The position numbers and the translations under genes were made by a program. A stretch of 64,000 bases of DNA. It comes from Botrytis cinerea B05.10. Lineage: Eukaryota; Ascomycota; Leotiomycetes; Helotiales; Sclerotiniaceae. This document shows positions 33,186 to 46,400 of this stretch, piece by piece (position 1 is the stretch's first letter; each line of letters begins with the position of its first letter). The notes beneath the pieces were generated by a model. That model was not told the origin of the DNA and did not search any database. It saw only the letters and a program-made list of their open reading frames with translations. Location of the stretch: assembly GCF_000143535.2 (NCBI RefSeq), contig NC_037310.1, positions 1,364,001 to 1,428,000 of the forward strand. The letters run 5' to 3'.

Positions 33186-33314
33186 TAGTACTATGGTTCA
33201 CACTATTGTAATATTGCTTAAGGTTCTCAAAGCTAGGACTACGAAACGTATTGCTATAGTGCCGAAAGGCGCTAGCGCAAGCGCTAGCACGGTCACATGA
33301 TCACTATCCCGACA
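33186..33314 (+). repeat. Inverted repeat arm A (partner at 38161-38296)
   Basis: Reads TACTATGGTTCACACTATTG, GAAACGTATTGCTATAGTGC and, near the end, GCGCTAGCGCAAGCGCTAGC, then CACTATCCCGACA. The partner is the reverse complement with C/T and G/A differences only in most positions. It could be a terminal inverted repeat of a decayed DNA transposon of about 5.1 kb, or two elements in opposite orientation. Confidence 0.7.
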
Positions 33315-36300
33315 AGTTTATATATCTTTAAAAGATTATTGTTAAAATGAATAATAATAATGAATCAATTAGTATATTGTAATACTAAGACTTTTTATTG
33401 CTTTTCTATAATTATATAAATTATACAATTTATATATATACAAGTTCTATTCGATATATAATAGATTTGAGAGATTTATTATTATATATTTAATTGAATT
33501 AATTATGTTTTATTTTATAATAAAGCCCTTCTTTTATATTTCATATTTTGAAAAGTATTTGTTTTTTTTTATATTGTTTATTTAGAATATAGATTACATT
33601 ATTACATTGTTGTATACTCAATCCTATATTGATATTTCAAAAGCAATTCTAATTTTGTTTTAGATATTTATAAACAATAAATAAGCAAACAATAATATTC
33701 TTATATACTTTACCATTTTATCAACAAATCATCAATAATTCTATAAGAAAGCTCTTCTTATTTTTAATATATTATTCATAATTAAATTACTCCCCTTATT
33801 TATTTATATAAAGATGACTATATTATAATCTATCGTTTTGATTATTATTATTAATCGATTTATAACAATCTTTATTATATTAATTATTCCTACTTATCTT
33901 CAATATTCTAAACGAATTGTTATTTCTTCTAATAATAAATTTTACTATTTTGATAAAGATTTTGCTTTTAAATATAATTATTATTACAAATAAAAGAAAA
34001 TCTATTTTTCAATATTTTTTCATTTTATTCTCAATATAAATCTTTTATATCAAATTCATATCTTTTAATATTTTACTTTGAATAATAATTTATTAATATA
34101 ATCGATATATCAAAATAATAAAGATTTTCCTTCAAAAAAAGATTAAACAAAAGGGGATTTATAAATCTCAATTCATAAAGAAATTGATTCTTCTTTTAAT
34201 ATCCAGATTAAATAGAATTAACAATTTTATAAAAAGCATTATAAATTCATATCAATTTATTATCAATTATTCTACTCTTATTCTTTAATACTATTAATAA
34301 CTAATTTAATAATTTTTAAAATAATCTATCTACCTTAAATATTACTATTACAATTCCTATTATATTATTAATTATTATTTTAAATTCAAACAAAAAAAGG
34401 AAATTTATAATTCTAATTATACATTCTTATATTATATATACTATCATCAATATATTACAAAATATTCAAATTCCTTTAAAATCCTTAAATAATAAACAAA
34501 ATTTAAATATAATAACTAATTCTTTAAATTGTTATTACATTTCAATTTCATTAAATTAAATAAACCTTATTATCTTTACAATAGCTTAATAAAACCTTTA
34601 AAAAGATTTTACAAAATTAAAAAGAAATATAATTATAAATCTCAATAAATTCAAAGAATTTATTTATAAAAAGAATAATATATTAAAATAATTTTATTAA
34701 ATTATCGATACCTTATATTACCCTTTAAATAAAAATATATTGATTTTATTATTTAAAAATTTAAATAAAAAAAGTATTTCTTTTATTATACCTCATTATT
34801 TTCAATTCAATAAATTTATAATTAAATCTATTATTTCCTTTTCCATTTTTAAATCATTACAATTTATTTCTTACAATATATCAACAATTCATTTTTATTT
34901 CAAAGATTTTTTTAAATTTCAAAAAAGGATTTCTAATATTATTCAATAAATCTATATTAATAAATCTAATAATCAAATAGATTCATTTTAAAAGTTTTAT
35001 TTTAAATATTCTAATACAAAATAGGTTTTCAAAAGGCAATAAATGATTATTAGTTTTTTAATAGAGATTTGTTTTATTAATAAGATTTACAAAAACAAAA
35101 AGAAAAAAATCGATAATCAAAATAAAATCAATAAAAAAAGTGAAATTGATTAAATCGAATTAACAAGTTTTAAAAGATATATTAGTGATATAGATTTTAT
35201 CTTTTTTAATAATCAAAATATTATAATTAATCTTTTAAATCAAATAAATAAATTAGAGAACTAATTTCAATCTTTTAGAATTCTTTTTATATAATAAATC
35301 ATTTAGATTTGATTATCAATATATTATCAATTCGAAGGAATTATTCTTTTTAGTTTCTTTATTGAATAATCCTTTTTTAAATAATTTAATATAATATATA
35401 CATTTTGAATGTGGATCTTTTTATATCAAATATTTTTAAACTTTTTTTTGTTTTTTTCTTTTTCTATATTAATAATACTTCTTTTTTATAATATTCTTTT
35501 ATTACTGTTTTTATATTTTTTAAATTATAAAATGCTTTTTATATATTTTCCATCAATTAATAATCCTTTTATTATATTAAATACTATATATCTTTGTTTT
35601 TTTTTCTATATATTAAAATCCTTTTCATTTTATATTCTATATAATCATCAATTTTTTCTAATAATAATGAATCGATAATACCCTATTATTTATATTATAA
35701 TTTAAATAAAGAGATATGGAATATATTATAAATCTTATAAATAAATGATAATCTAAATTCATATACTTACTCACTAATTTTTATATTTATTACAATAAAG
35801 GAATCTATAAATCAATTAAAGAATTTTTTCTTGAATTATAATTATTTAATATTCTTTGTATTTAACATTATCTTATTCTTAATACTATATTGCTATAATA
35901 ACCCCTTCATAATATTCTTGTTTTTCTAATTGATTACTAATTTCCAGAATTCTTTTAGCTTTTCTCTTTCTTTTTTTAAAAAATCAATATACTTACATAC
36001 TACCAATACCCTTCTCTTTAAATCAGCGTTTTCATTAATATAATAAAATATAAATTGAAATTTATATATAATTTGAAATGAGCTTGTATTGATTATATTA
36101 TTTCATATCATATTATATATAAATTCAATAAAAGGCAATAGCGATATTCAATTATTTTATTTATAATTAATATAACAACTTATATAATAAATCAAATTTT
36201 GATTTTATTATTCGATTTGATTATCAATTTGTAAATAGAATATTATTAATAGTTTATAATAAGTTTATAAATAAAATATTAAACTATTTCAAAATTTATT

Positions 36301-36631
36301 AATAAATTACAATCCCCTATTAAAGATTATATCTTTTAATATACCAAAATCTTTAAATATTATATTTATTATAATATCAGTTAATTCAAAAAACAATATT
36401 ATCTTATTAATAATAATATATCAAATTAACTTTATAAATCTATCAACTATTATCAAAATAGAATTATATATATGTTTTTTGAATTTCAAAGAAAGTAAAT
36501 CTATAATAAAATCTATAATTATCTTTTTCTAAAATCCTTTTGAAATAGAAAGGGTTTGCAATTTATTATATAATCTATATCTTTTAATAATAGTTCATTA
36601 ATATATTATATATATTTCAATATATTGTTTG
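33315..36631. other. RIP-decayed sequence, G-poor on the plus strand
   Basis: Nothing is readable as protein beyond short frames such as 34740-34949 and 35409-35678, which are just poly-Ile/Phe/Leu/Asn translations. Many 60-base rows have no or almost no G on the plus strand (row 34321 has none but 8 C), indicating C-to-T change of the minus strand. Probably one or more old elements between the inverted repeat arms. Confidence 0.6.
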
Positions 36632-38012
36632 TGTTACGGGAACTGCCTCTAGGATCACATGGAAATGTCTAGAGATCTTTCAAAATAGTTTAAATTAAAT
36701 TTCAAATAGGAATTCAATAAGATTATAACTAATTGTAATTCTCATAATTATAATAATAAAACTAATGATTATTATTTTGAATACAAAACTCTATATTGTA
36801 ATGAAACCCATTCTCTATATAAATCTTCATTCTGAAATTGATTGATAAATCGATCGACAAATCGATTGATAAGTCGATCGGTTTTTGATTATATGATATT
36901 TGTTTTGTGATTCCTATTATCTTAGCTTATTCTTTTATTTTGGGGTTAATTCTTTGGGATCTTATTAATATAATTTTGTAAAAAGTTTGCAAAGTTATAT
37001 TCGGTGTTTTCTAGGACTTAAGTCAACCACTCTACTTTCTGGCCACCCCTGTTTTGAGCCACCCTTTTACACCAAAAATCGCTTTTTTGGCCTATTAATA
37101 TCTCTATCAAAACACAATATAATTTAATAAGATTTTATATGAGTATAATTTGAATCGTTTTAGATTCAATTACAAATTTTCAGAATTTTGCGATTTTTCT
37201 GGATGGAGAGCTGAAGCTTCAAAATATCGATTTTTCAATTTATATGTAAATCACATACAAATTCAAAATTCTATTTAAAACTCTTATAACTTTTTAATAA
37301 AAATTTATAAAAATAAACTGAAAATTTTTATTATATTAATAGATTATAATCAATGAAATAGATTCAAAAATATATTGAAATTTCTATTAAATAAATATAT
37401 ATAGGGGTACTTTCGAAATTACAGGGACTAATAATCCCTGCAAAAGATTCATATCTATAACTGTTAATTTTTTGTATATTTTTTTTGATCTTCTATATAG
37501 ATATAAGATTAAAACTATTAAAAAAATGAATAGTTTATTTTTCTTTATTTTTGTTGTAGTTTTATTAGAGTTTTAATTGAAATTTTGAATTTGTATGTGA
37601 TTTACATACAAATTGAAAAATCGATATTTTGAAGCTTCAGCTCTCCATCCAGAAAAATCCTAAAATTCTAAAAATCTAGTGTATTACTAATATCAATATA
37701 GATTCATCAAATTAAATTTTGTATAATAATATTAAATTTTGAGTGAGATATTGATAGGCCAAAAAGCGATTTTTGGTGTAAAAGGGTGGCCCAAAACAGG
37801 GGTGGCCAGAAAATAAGATGGTTGACTTATTATTCTAAAAATTATATTCTATATTTCTAGGATATCTTATAATTAATATTATATATATACCTGAAACTTT
37901 CCTTAGGTATCTAATATCCCTTGATATATTGTAGCTGAATTATTAAGGCCTATAATATTATTATAGTTTATATGTTAATGATTTTATAGCCTGTTACTAA
38001 TTCGTTATAATA
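36632..38012 (-). mobile_element. Solo LTR of the first gypsy family, with a MITE inserted in it
   Basis: Aligns end to end with the 612-bp LTR (TGTTACGGGAACTGCC to TCGTTATAATA), with RIP-type transitions. Flanks carry a perfect GTTTG target duplication (36627-36631 and 38013-38017). After removal of the 807-bp insertion and its TA duplicate it is 572 bases long. With both target repeats present and no internal sequence, it arose by LTR-LTR recombination. Confidence 0.92.
37021..37827. mobile_element. Tc1/mariner-type fold-back MITE (807 bp)
   Basis: Ends are AGTCAACCA...TGGTTGACT, flanked by TA on both sides (37019-37020 and 37828-37829). The arms are inverted copies for roughly 300 bases each (37021-37325 against 37515-37827): TTCTGGCCACCCCTGTTTTG, ACCAAAAATCGC and CTGAAGCTTCAAAATATCGA recur reverse-complemented. 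The central 190 bases hold the short hairpin CAGGGACTAATAATCCCTG. It has no coding capacity. A TA target and long arms fit a non-autonomous mariner-superfamily element. The arms are clearly less decayed than the LTR around them. Confidence 0.9.
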
Positions 38013-38160
38013 GTTTGATATCTTTTTTTATTAAAAGTCAATAATATTTAAACTTCAATATTTCCAATATTTTAATAATATTTTAATAATTTTTAATAAA
38101 ATTATTATAATATATTTCTAAGATTTCTATTCTAAAGGTATTATTTAATAATATATATAT

Positions 38161-38296
38161 ATGTCGGGATAGGAATCATGTGACTATGCTAGCACTTGCG
38201 CTAGCGCCTTTCGGCATTACAGTAATACGTTTCGTAATCCTAGCTTTTAGAATCCTAAGCAATATTACAATAGTGTGAATTATAGTATTCTGAATA
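38161..38296 (-). repeat. Inverted repeat arm B (partner at 33186-33314)
   Basis: Starts TGTCGGGATAGGAATCATGTG and continues through TGCGCTAGCGCCTTTCGGC to TTACAATAGTGTGAATTATAG. It is more decayed than arm A in its palindromic core. Confidence 0.7.
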
Positions 38297-38489
38297 TTAG
38301 TAATTCTGCTTTAGGAAATCGCAGCTTTTTAAATAGGGAATATCTCACTTAATTCAATAACTACTATATTGCTATTTATTATGCAATTGCTAAAGCCTAT
38401 CTTTTATACACTTCTATATAAATCTAGTGTTACTTCTTACATCCCTTACTATTCTAATCTTATTCAAAATTTATTTTCAATTTTCATTT

Positions 38490-40150
38490 CCTCTTTCCAC
38501 CTACTATCTAAATATTATTGATTTTAAGAAAATTGTGATTGAATATCTCCCCTGTTTAAATACCTATTCTGCTATTCTTTAAATTTCCTTTTGAAGTTTT
38601 TGATTAAACTTTTAATATATCTTTAATCTTTATTGAATCCTTTCTTATTCTTTACTTGTAAAATACAATTTTACTTTTTTATTAATAATTTATGCTTAGT
38701 TAGGTTCAATATTGTCATACTTATTATCATATCTAATATTCAATCGATTTTGATTTGTGGGCATACTTCCTTACTTTTATTTATAAGACCTTAATCTTTT
38801 ATAATATCTGATATCCTTTTTATATTAATATAGGAAATTCTTATTAAGCTTTCTTTAAAGCTTTCATTAATTTTGCCTTTTAGAATCTTAATTAATATCA
38901 AATATTCCAAATATAGAAAAGTTATTGCGGATTATACTAAAATCAATAGAAATGATTAAATGAATTTCCACAATTATTATAACAATAATAGTTTTATAAT
39001 TGATATAATATAATAATAAAAAGGTAATATATAATTTCAATATGTATAGGTAAAAGGATCTAAACTATCTCAACAGCTTAGAAATATTATTTGCTTTTCT
39101 TTTCTCTTCAACCTTTCATTAATTTTCAAAATTAATTAAATTTGAAAATCACAGTATTGGAAATGATCAATTTCCCTATCTAAATTGAAATTATCATAGG
39201 AATAATAGAAATATAAATCTATTAATTAATTAATCTTTTAAATATTATAAATATTAATTTGCAATTGATTTATAGAATTATAAAAGTTATTTAAATTATT
39301 TTCCTTTTTATTTATTATTCCAAATATTACCTATTTTAATATCTTCAAATTTCCTATTTAAATTTCAATTGAATTTGATTATTTATTTTGGTAATCTCTC
39401 ATTTCTTATTTAAACTTTTATTAGTCTTTGAATTTGCTTTTAACTTTTAATAAATCTTCTTTTATTCTTTATTTATTAATATATAATTGTATTTCTTTAT
39501 TGATAATATATATTCAATTAAATTCAATATCGCTGATATTATTTAAATCTTAATTATTAATATTACATTACATATAATCTATATTATCCTTTTTCAATTA
39601 TTTAATTAATTTTATTTTATAAATATCCTTTTCTATTTTTCATTAATCAATTCTCAATTTATTATTTCATTTAGTATGTTTAATATTTCGGAATAGAAAA
39701 TTCTTATCAAATTTGTTTAAAGGTTTTGTTTCAAATTTCCTATTTAATCTTAATTAATTGATTTTAAAGATTTGAAAAAGGAAATTAATTAAGTATTTTA
39801 AAATTAAAGGGATTAGTTTAATAGATTTTTAGAATTTTTATAATTACAATTTTATAATTAATATAATATTGAAATAAAATAATAATATATAAATCTAATA
39901 TATATAATAAAAAGAATCTAAGGTATTCAATATCCTAAAAGTATTATTTACCTTCTTTATTTAATTTATTATTTATCAATCCCTAATAAAAATGTAGTTT
40001 TGAAAATTATAATATTATAAATAAATAATTCATTTATTTAAAATAAAATATATAATAAAAATAAAAAGAAATAATGGAATTTTTAATCAATTAGATTTTT
40101 ATATATAAAAACGAGTTTTGATATTACTTAAACTTTTCAATAAATATTTA
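38490..40150. repeat. Two diverged direct copies of a roughly 650-860-bp segment
   Basis: 38500-39140 and 39360-39990 align by eye (for example AATCCTTTCTTATTCTTTACTTG with AATCTTCTTTTATTCTTTATTTA, and AAGGATCTAAACTATCTCAACAGC with AAGAATCTAAGGTATTCAATATCC). Differences are mainly transitions. The family is unknown; a tandem duplication later hit by RIP is the simplest reading. Confidence 0.5.
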
Positions 40151-42094
40151 TATGGGAAAAAAGTTTTCATTTTTTTAATTCATTTCGTATACTCAGATTT
40201 ATTGAGATTTATCAATATAATACTAATAATAGTTTTTATTTAATTTACCAGATTATTAGAAATTTGTTTTAAAATATTTAAACTACTTTATAACAAAGCA
40301 ATTATCTTTCGACCTATTTTCTAATATCTTTTAATAAATTAATATTCAATATTTTCCCTTTATACCTTACTATAATTAATAAATTATAATTCATTTATAT
40401 TTAATAAATCAAAACGAAGCGCAACTATTTCTTTTTTCTTTTGATATAAAAATAAATAAAAAAAGAATTTTATAATATTATTATATATAAGATTATTCAT
40501 TTATTTATTATCAATCTTATAATAAGCAAGGCAGGATTAAGAAGATATAAGATTTAATATATTTAAATAAATAAAATAGAATATATCTTTTACAAATAAG
40601 ATTTATATTATAATATTCTTTATCTCTAAATTTGAAAAGAAATTATATATATAAGAAATAGCAAAATACCACTTTTTAAATAAAAACTTCAATTATTATT
40701 TTTTCGAATTTCTTCTTTTATATATAATCTCTTTTCAAATGAATTCCTTAAAAATTATTTCTTATAATTATATTTCAACAAAACTATTTAAAAAATACAA
40801 ACTATAAATTAAAAAGCCAACAAAATACGAAATTCAAATTGAAATTTATAAATTGAATATAAAGATTAATCTCAATTATTTAAAAGATATTAGATATTTG
40901 AACTTCAAAAAATATTATTATATTTATTAAAAATAAAATAGGAAATAATATCCTTAATTTTTGAATTTCAGAATCTATAAATAAAGGTAATATAAATATA
41001 ATAACAAATTTTAAATATTTTAAAGTTATTGATATATTAAATTTATTATATATACAAAATATAAATATAAATTGATTTGTATTAGAATATGATAATTATA
41101 ATTTCGATATTAATTTTTGTTTTGGGAATCTTGAATCTATTTTTGAAAAATATAATTATTTTAATGAAATACAAAATATAGTGTTTTCGATTACAATTGA
41201 AAACAATAATCTTAATACTTTTCAAAAAACTATAAAAGTTTTTGATTATTTAATGAATTTTGTTATTGGTTTTATAATAGAGAAGGGTTTATTAGTAATA
41301 CTAAAACTTACTGAAATTAATAACCCTATAATTAATATTATTAATATATTAAAACAAAGATAGAAAGATTAATATAAGTAATCTTTTCTTTTAATTATAT
41401 AATACAAACTCTAACAAACAATAGATAATCTTTTAAATAGTTTAAATATATATTATATATAATGAATTAAACAAAAACATTTAGAACTAATACATTTTTA
41501 GAATCGCCTATTTTAATCCAATCCCTTATATATTATAATAATAATTATATAATCTCTTATAATTTCATATAAAGTAATGAAAACGATTTAATCAAATACA
41601 ACAATAATAAATCTATTTAAATTAATCGAAGTATTGTTGAAACTATTAATACGAATTATAATAGTAAGAATAATATCGAGCTTTGTTATTCTTTTATATA
41701 GTATTACTTTGAACCAAATATAAATAATATCTTTCAAAATTTCAATTATATTATATAAATTTCGAATACTAATTGCGAATATAAATTTTATAATATTATT
41801 AATAAAAAAGATATTGATAATGAAATATATTATCTAATAAATTGAATATTGATTTTAATTTGAAATAAAATATTAAAAGAAACAAAAGCTTAATCATTTA
41901 TCAATCAATTTGAAATTCAATACCAATCTCAAAAAGTCGTTTTAAGATTTGAATATAATCCTTCGCCTCATTATTAAAATTTCAATAAAAATTTGTTAAA
42001 AAAGTGATAGTATAAAAAGATAGCGATAGAAGAGACAAGGGAAGATAACAAGAATAAGCATGCTCAAAATAGATGAAAACAAAAACAATGGTAG
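40151..42094. other. RIP-decayed sequence, nothing recognised
   Basis: Extremely AT-rich. The longest frame (41181-41363, +) has no domain. Strand and origin are undetermined. Confidence 0.4.
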
Positions 42095-42553
42095 CAGGGG
42101 AATATCAGCGACACTGATCATCTTGATGATAGCAGTCCTGATTCAAGCATCAAGGATAACAAATTCCGACCTGCAAAATGGCGGAAAGTCCCTTCAATAC
42201 CTACCAATTACGATTTAATACTACCTCATAAATATAATAAAAGGCATTATCTCAAACAGTGCCATACCCTTACAACACTTTCGATTAAGCAATTTGATAT
42301 AAATAAAGTACAACCTCAAAACCTTAACAAACATTCACCAATGCCTATCGATAAACATCATCGCTATCCACTTACTCTCTCGAAATCATTTGATATTATC
42401 TCTAATATTATAATATATACAGGGATCTCAATCTATTGCAATAATGTTGTACATTCCAAAATGCAAAAAGCAAAACCCCTAAGCACTTGTAATGTTATCA
42501 TATATTCTAAGGTACAATTACTAATATTGCGAACAAAGAGAAATTCGGTTTGA
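42095..42553 (+). pseudogene. Open 152-codon remnant in a less AT-rich island, unidentified
   Basis: From about 42000 to 42780 base composition is visibly more balanced. One plus-strand frame stays open from a TAG at 42092-42094 to a stop at 42551-42553. It reads SDTDHLDDSSPDSSIKDN, then FRPAKWRKVPSIPTNYDLI and a basic middle. The acidic Ser/Asp start and the lack of nonsense codons suggest a formerly coding piece. No start codon before 42341 and no domain is recognised. It may be a fragment of a transposon protein or of a host gene. Confidence 0.3.
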
Positions 42554-43329
42554 TAGATATCAAGCGAAAATAAGACACTCCTTAGAATGAAAAAGAATGG
42601 CTGCTCTTGGGAGGAGATTTATAATACCCTTCCACATCGAATCCAAGGGGCGATTCAAATACAATATTCTACAAAACTGAAAAAGTAATGAAAGAAGCTC
42701 TACTAGATTCTTTTGGTTTTTTTGGGTACATAAGAAGAAACAATTCTTCATTTGAGTAGGAGTATCCTATAAGGTTACGCTTATCTTTCATTTCTATAAA
42801 TGACTTTAAAAATGGAATACATGGTAATTCACTATTGTTTCTCCCTCACTATAATCCATAACATAATCAAAACAATAAATCAAACTAAGAATATAAAGTA
42901 AGAACTATAACAATTTATTAGATATACTCAAATGAAATTCCTAGAACTATAGTTCCTTTATTGATTTGATTATTCAATCGAAAGAGAAAGGTATTGAATT
43001 AAAGGAAGATCCCTGTCATTTTCTTTTTATAATCATTTGTGTTATTATGTAATTATATCTTAGTTTCCGGAACTTGTTAATGAATAGCCGGACCTAGGCT
43101 CACCAATCCCGGATTTGATATGAGAAGAGTATATCTTATTTTAATTCAGTAATTCAAATGACCTCGAGACAGTTGATTTATACAACAGTTTGATTTCCAT
43201 ATTGATTCTAAGCTATTGTGTATATAAAAATCAATTACTGAAACAAATATCAAGTAATGTAATTTATTACTGAATGGGCCACTTTTATTTCAATTTATAC
43301 TCTTTATATTCAACATGCATTTTATTAAT
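42554..43329. other. Intermediate-composition flank of the first pogo relic
   Basis: Contains GC-containing fragments such as AGCCGGACCTAGGCTCACC (43087-43105) and repeated CAGTAAT/ATTACTGA words (43145-43275) that could include the decayed left end of the pogo-like element. No gene is recognised. Confidence 0.35.
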
Positions 43330-43633
43330 CATTTATTATAAAATCTATAAATAAAAAAGCATATTTATTTTTAGCTATCAAAGTTTTTCAAAAAGATAAA
43401 AAACTAAATATTCAAAAGATTGTTCGATTATATAATATACCTTATATAATGATTAATTACAAAATGAACAATTTAATTTTGTATATAGAAATTCGAATGA
43501 ATTGTTATAAGATTATAGAATTGAAAGAAAAAGTAATTATTGAATATATATTTGATATAAATCAAAGAGGATTTTATTTAAAATTAAGAATATAAAAGAT
43601 ATAATGAATTATATTTTTGAATTGAAGAATATA

Positions 43634-43782
43634 TATCAAGACATAGATAAAGACATATATTATATCATAAAGATGAAAAAGCTATAGAAGAGTGAAATCC
43701 TATTTATAGGAAACAGGGCATACTAATAATCCATATCTAAAATACAAAAGCAATTATAGAATATATAATTAATATTATAATA
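43634..43782 (-). repeat. 149-bp LTR, second gypsy family (3' copy)
   Basis: Aligns base for base with 49892-50040 (TATCAAGACATAGATAAAGA against TGTTAAGGTATAAATAAAAA). More decayed than its partner: the terminal TG is TA and the terminal CA is TA. Confidence 0.88.
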
Positions 43783-45959
43783 ATACTTCTCATTTAAAAC
43801 AATCGATTTATAATTATAATATAAATTAATCTAAATATTAAAATATTCTAATTCCTATTAATAAATGAAAATGAATCTCTTTATAAATAATTATTAATTA
43901 ACAAAACTTTTTAGATTTATTTTAGTTTTATTTCAAAATTATATTTAATATAAATATTAATAAAGGATTAAGAAAATCAAAAGCAATAAATCTTTTAAAA
44001 CCTACCCAAACAAAAAAATCTAATTTGTTTGGATTTGTTAAATAAAAAGCAATAATTATATTTTCCTAGCTGCAGAGGTTTTTGGTGGATTACTAAAACA
44101 CCAAATAGTATTTCTATTTAATTTGATAATGAAATTTATCTTTATTATAATAATCAAGGATTTCTTCGAATTTCTATTATTTAATTTCCTTATATATCTT
44201 ATTATCCTTTTTAAAAATTCAATCTTAATTTTTATATAATTTTATAATATTTATAATATCTTAACCCAATAATTCTAATAAATAATAAAGCAATTAGATT
44301 AATAAATTATAGAATATCAAAAAGATTTTGAAACTAACTAGGAATTAAAATAAACAAGTATATTTGTAAATCTTAAAAATCTTATAAAAGCTATTTTATT
44401 TGTTATTACCTTTTTTCATTAATCAATTGGTTTTCATATTCTTTATACTCACCTATATTTTATTACCTTTTTTATATAAAAGAATATCCAAATAGATTTT
44501 ATTAATATAGTCCTTATACCTCTAAATCGATTGAATTATAAATACCTTCAATTTTATTAAAATAAAATCAAATCGATTTGCAATCTTATTAATCTTAAGG
44601 AATTCTTATTTCCTTTAATAAAATAGATTTGATAGAATAGATATAAGTGATTTAATATTGAAATATAAATGGAAATTATAATTAATAAAGAATAAAAAGA
44701 TATCAATAATCTCCAATATAGTATTATTCAATACAAATTCTATAAATAGAAATCAATCAGATCAATTATTCTAATAAAAGTTTATAAAAGTTTGTAAATA
44801 TTATTCGATTATAGTATTAATTCTTTTTATTTAATTATTATATTTGGAATAGAATGAGAAAGATTATTTCAAAATAATTAATAATTATTTGAATAAATAC
44901 TTTCAAAATTTAAAAACAAATTGCAAACCTTTATCAAATATGATATTATCAAAGGCATTATATAAGTAATAGATTTTTTTAATAAATCTATTCATAAACT
45001 CTTTTACGAATAATCCCATAATTAATATAAAATAACATATCTTGGTTAAATAATAAATGATTATAATAATATATTAATACTTTTTTTTATAATATTTATT
45101 AACTAATAATAATATAATATAATCGATAGAGATATCAAATTAAAAACAAAACAATATTAGTAAGGGTTTAAGGAATTCAAATATAATAAGGTGGAAAGCT
45201 TTTGTTCGAAAGCAGAATTGGTAAGTCTATATAAATGTTTTGATTTCCTTTGATATATTAGGTTATCAATATATATAAGAAATAAGATTGATAGTTTTGA
45301 TATGGTTTGGGTATTCGACTAATCCAATTGAATAGATTCGATATATAATCTATATACGAAATTCAATAGAAAAAGGAATAAAGAGATAATTGTAATAAAA
45401 GATCTTTTTATTTATTAATCTATAATTTTATAAAGCAATCCAAAAATTCTTACAAATGTTTAATAATTAATAACGAATAAAGGAATTTCGAAATATTATA
45501 TATATAATAATAACTAATTCAAATAATTTGTATATCTTATCAATAAGATTATTAATTAACTTATTAATATTGAAAATGATTATATTTATTAAGATTATAA
45601 TTAGATTTAAATTATTATTTATCTATCGAATAATATTTTTGAATATAACAATATCAAATATTCTTTTCAAAAGAATTATTTGCAAGCGATTTTTGATTTG
45701 ATTATTATTAGGATTGATATATACTAAACGATCTTTTATTTTGTAATTCAAAATATTGAAATGAATAACTTTGTAATCGAATCGATATATAATACAGAAA
45801 TTGAATCCAAATAAGAATTCGATTTATTTAGTTTGCCATTAATTTAATATCTTTATAAATATAAAGTATTCAAGATTTTTATAATCAATAATAATCTCAA
45901 ATAACTTTTAAACTTTATATAACTTTGGTTTCCATTTTTTTAAGGATTTTATAATAATT

Positions 45960-46400
45960 AAAAGCTTTTTATTGTAAATCTTATAATTGTATTCAATAAT
46001 ATTATATTTTGATGAAAAGTATATTATTGAATATAAATACTTTTTATTATTATCTTATAAAAAAATATTATTTATAGTTTAATTAGAAGTATTAATTTCA
46101 ATAATTGTATAATGATTATAATCAAATATAATGAAAATCAAAGTAAAAAAGAAAACATTCTTTAATATTTTAAAGATATTATTCTGATTAGAAATTCAAT
46201 TTTATATTTGTTTTTTTTTAGAAATCGATTAAAAGATTCTGTGATTTTGAAAAAGTTATAAATAAAATGTTAATAAAAATTAATAAATCTAAAGAAGTAT
46301 TTAAGATCTTTGAGTTTAATTAATAGTTTTTATTTGAGTATAATACTAACTTTTTTCGAATCCATTTTTATATTTTTAGAAATAATAATTAAATTGAAAT
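45960..46400 (-). pseudogene. Reverse transcriptase/RNase H fragment of the second gypsy family
   Basis: Minus-strand reading shows conserved blocks in the right order: a KMDSKKV..LKDLKYFFRFINF segment, then IYFSSKYNII EYNYKIYNKKLL, corresponding to the KM.P.KV...VQSFLGF.NF and AYFSRKL.P.E.NYEIYDKELL blocks of gypsy pol. Stops and Lys/Asn/Ile replacements are as expected from C-to-T decay. Confidence 0.75.

Noticed and set aside
35409..35678. 89-codon hydrophobic ORF that could be read as a membrane protein
   Set aside because: G-poor, T-rich sequence translates into Phe/Ile/Leu by composition alone.
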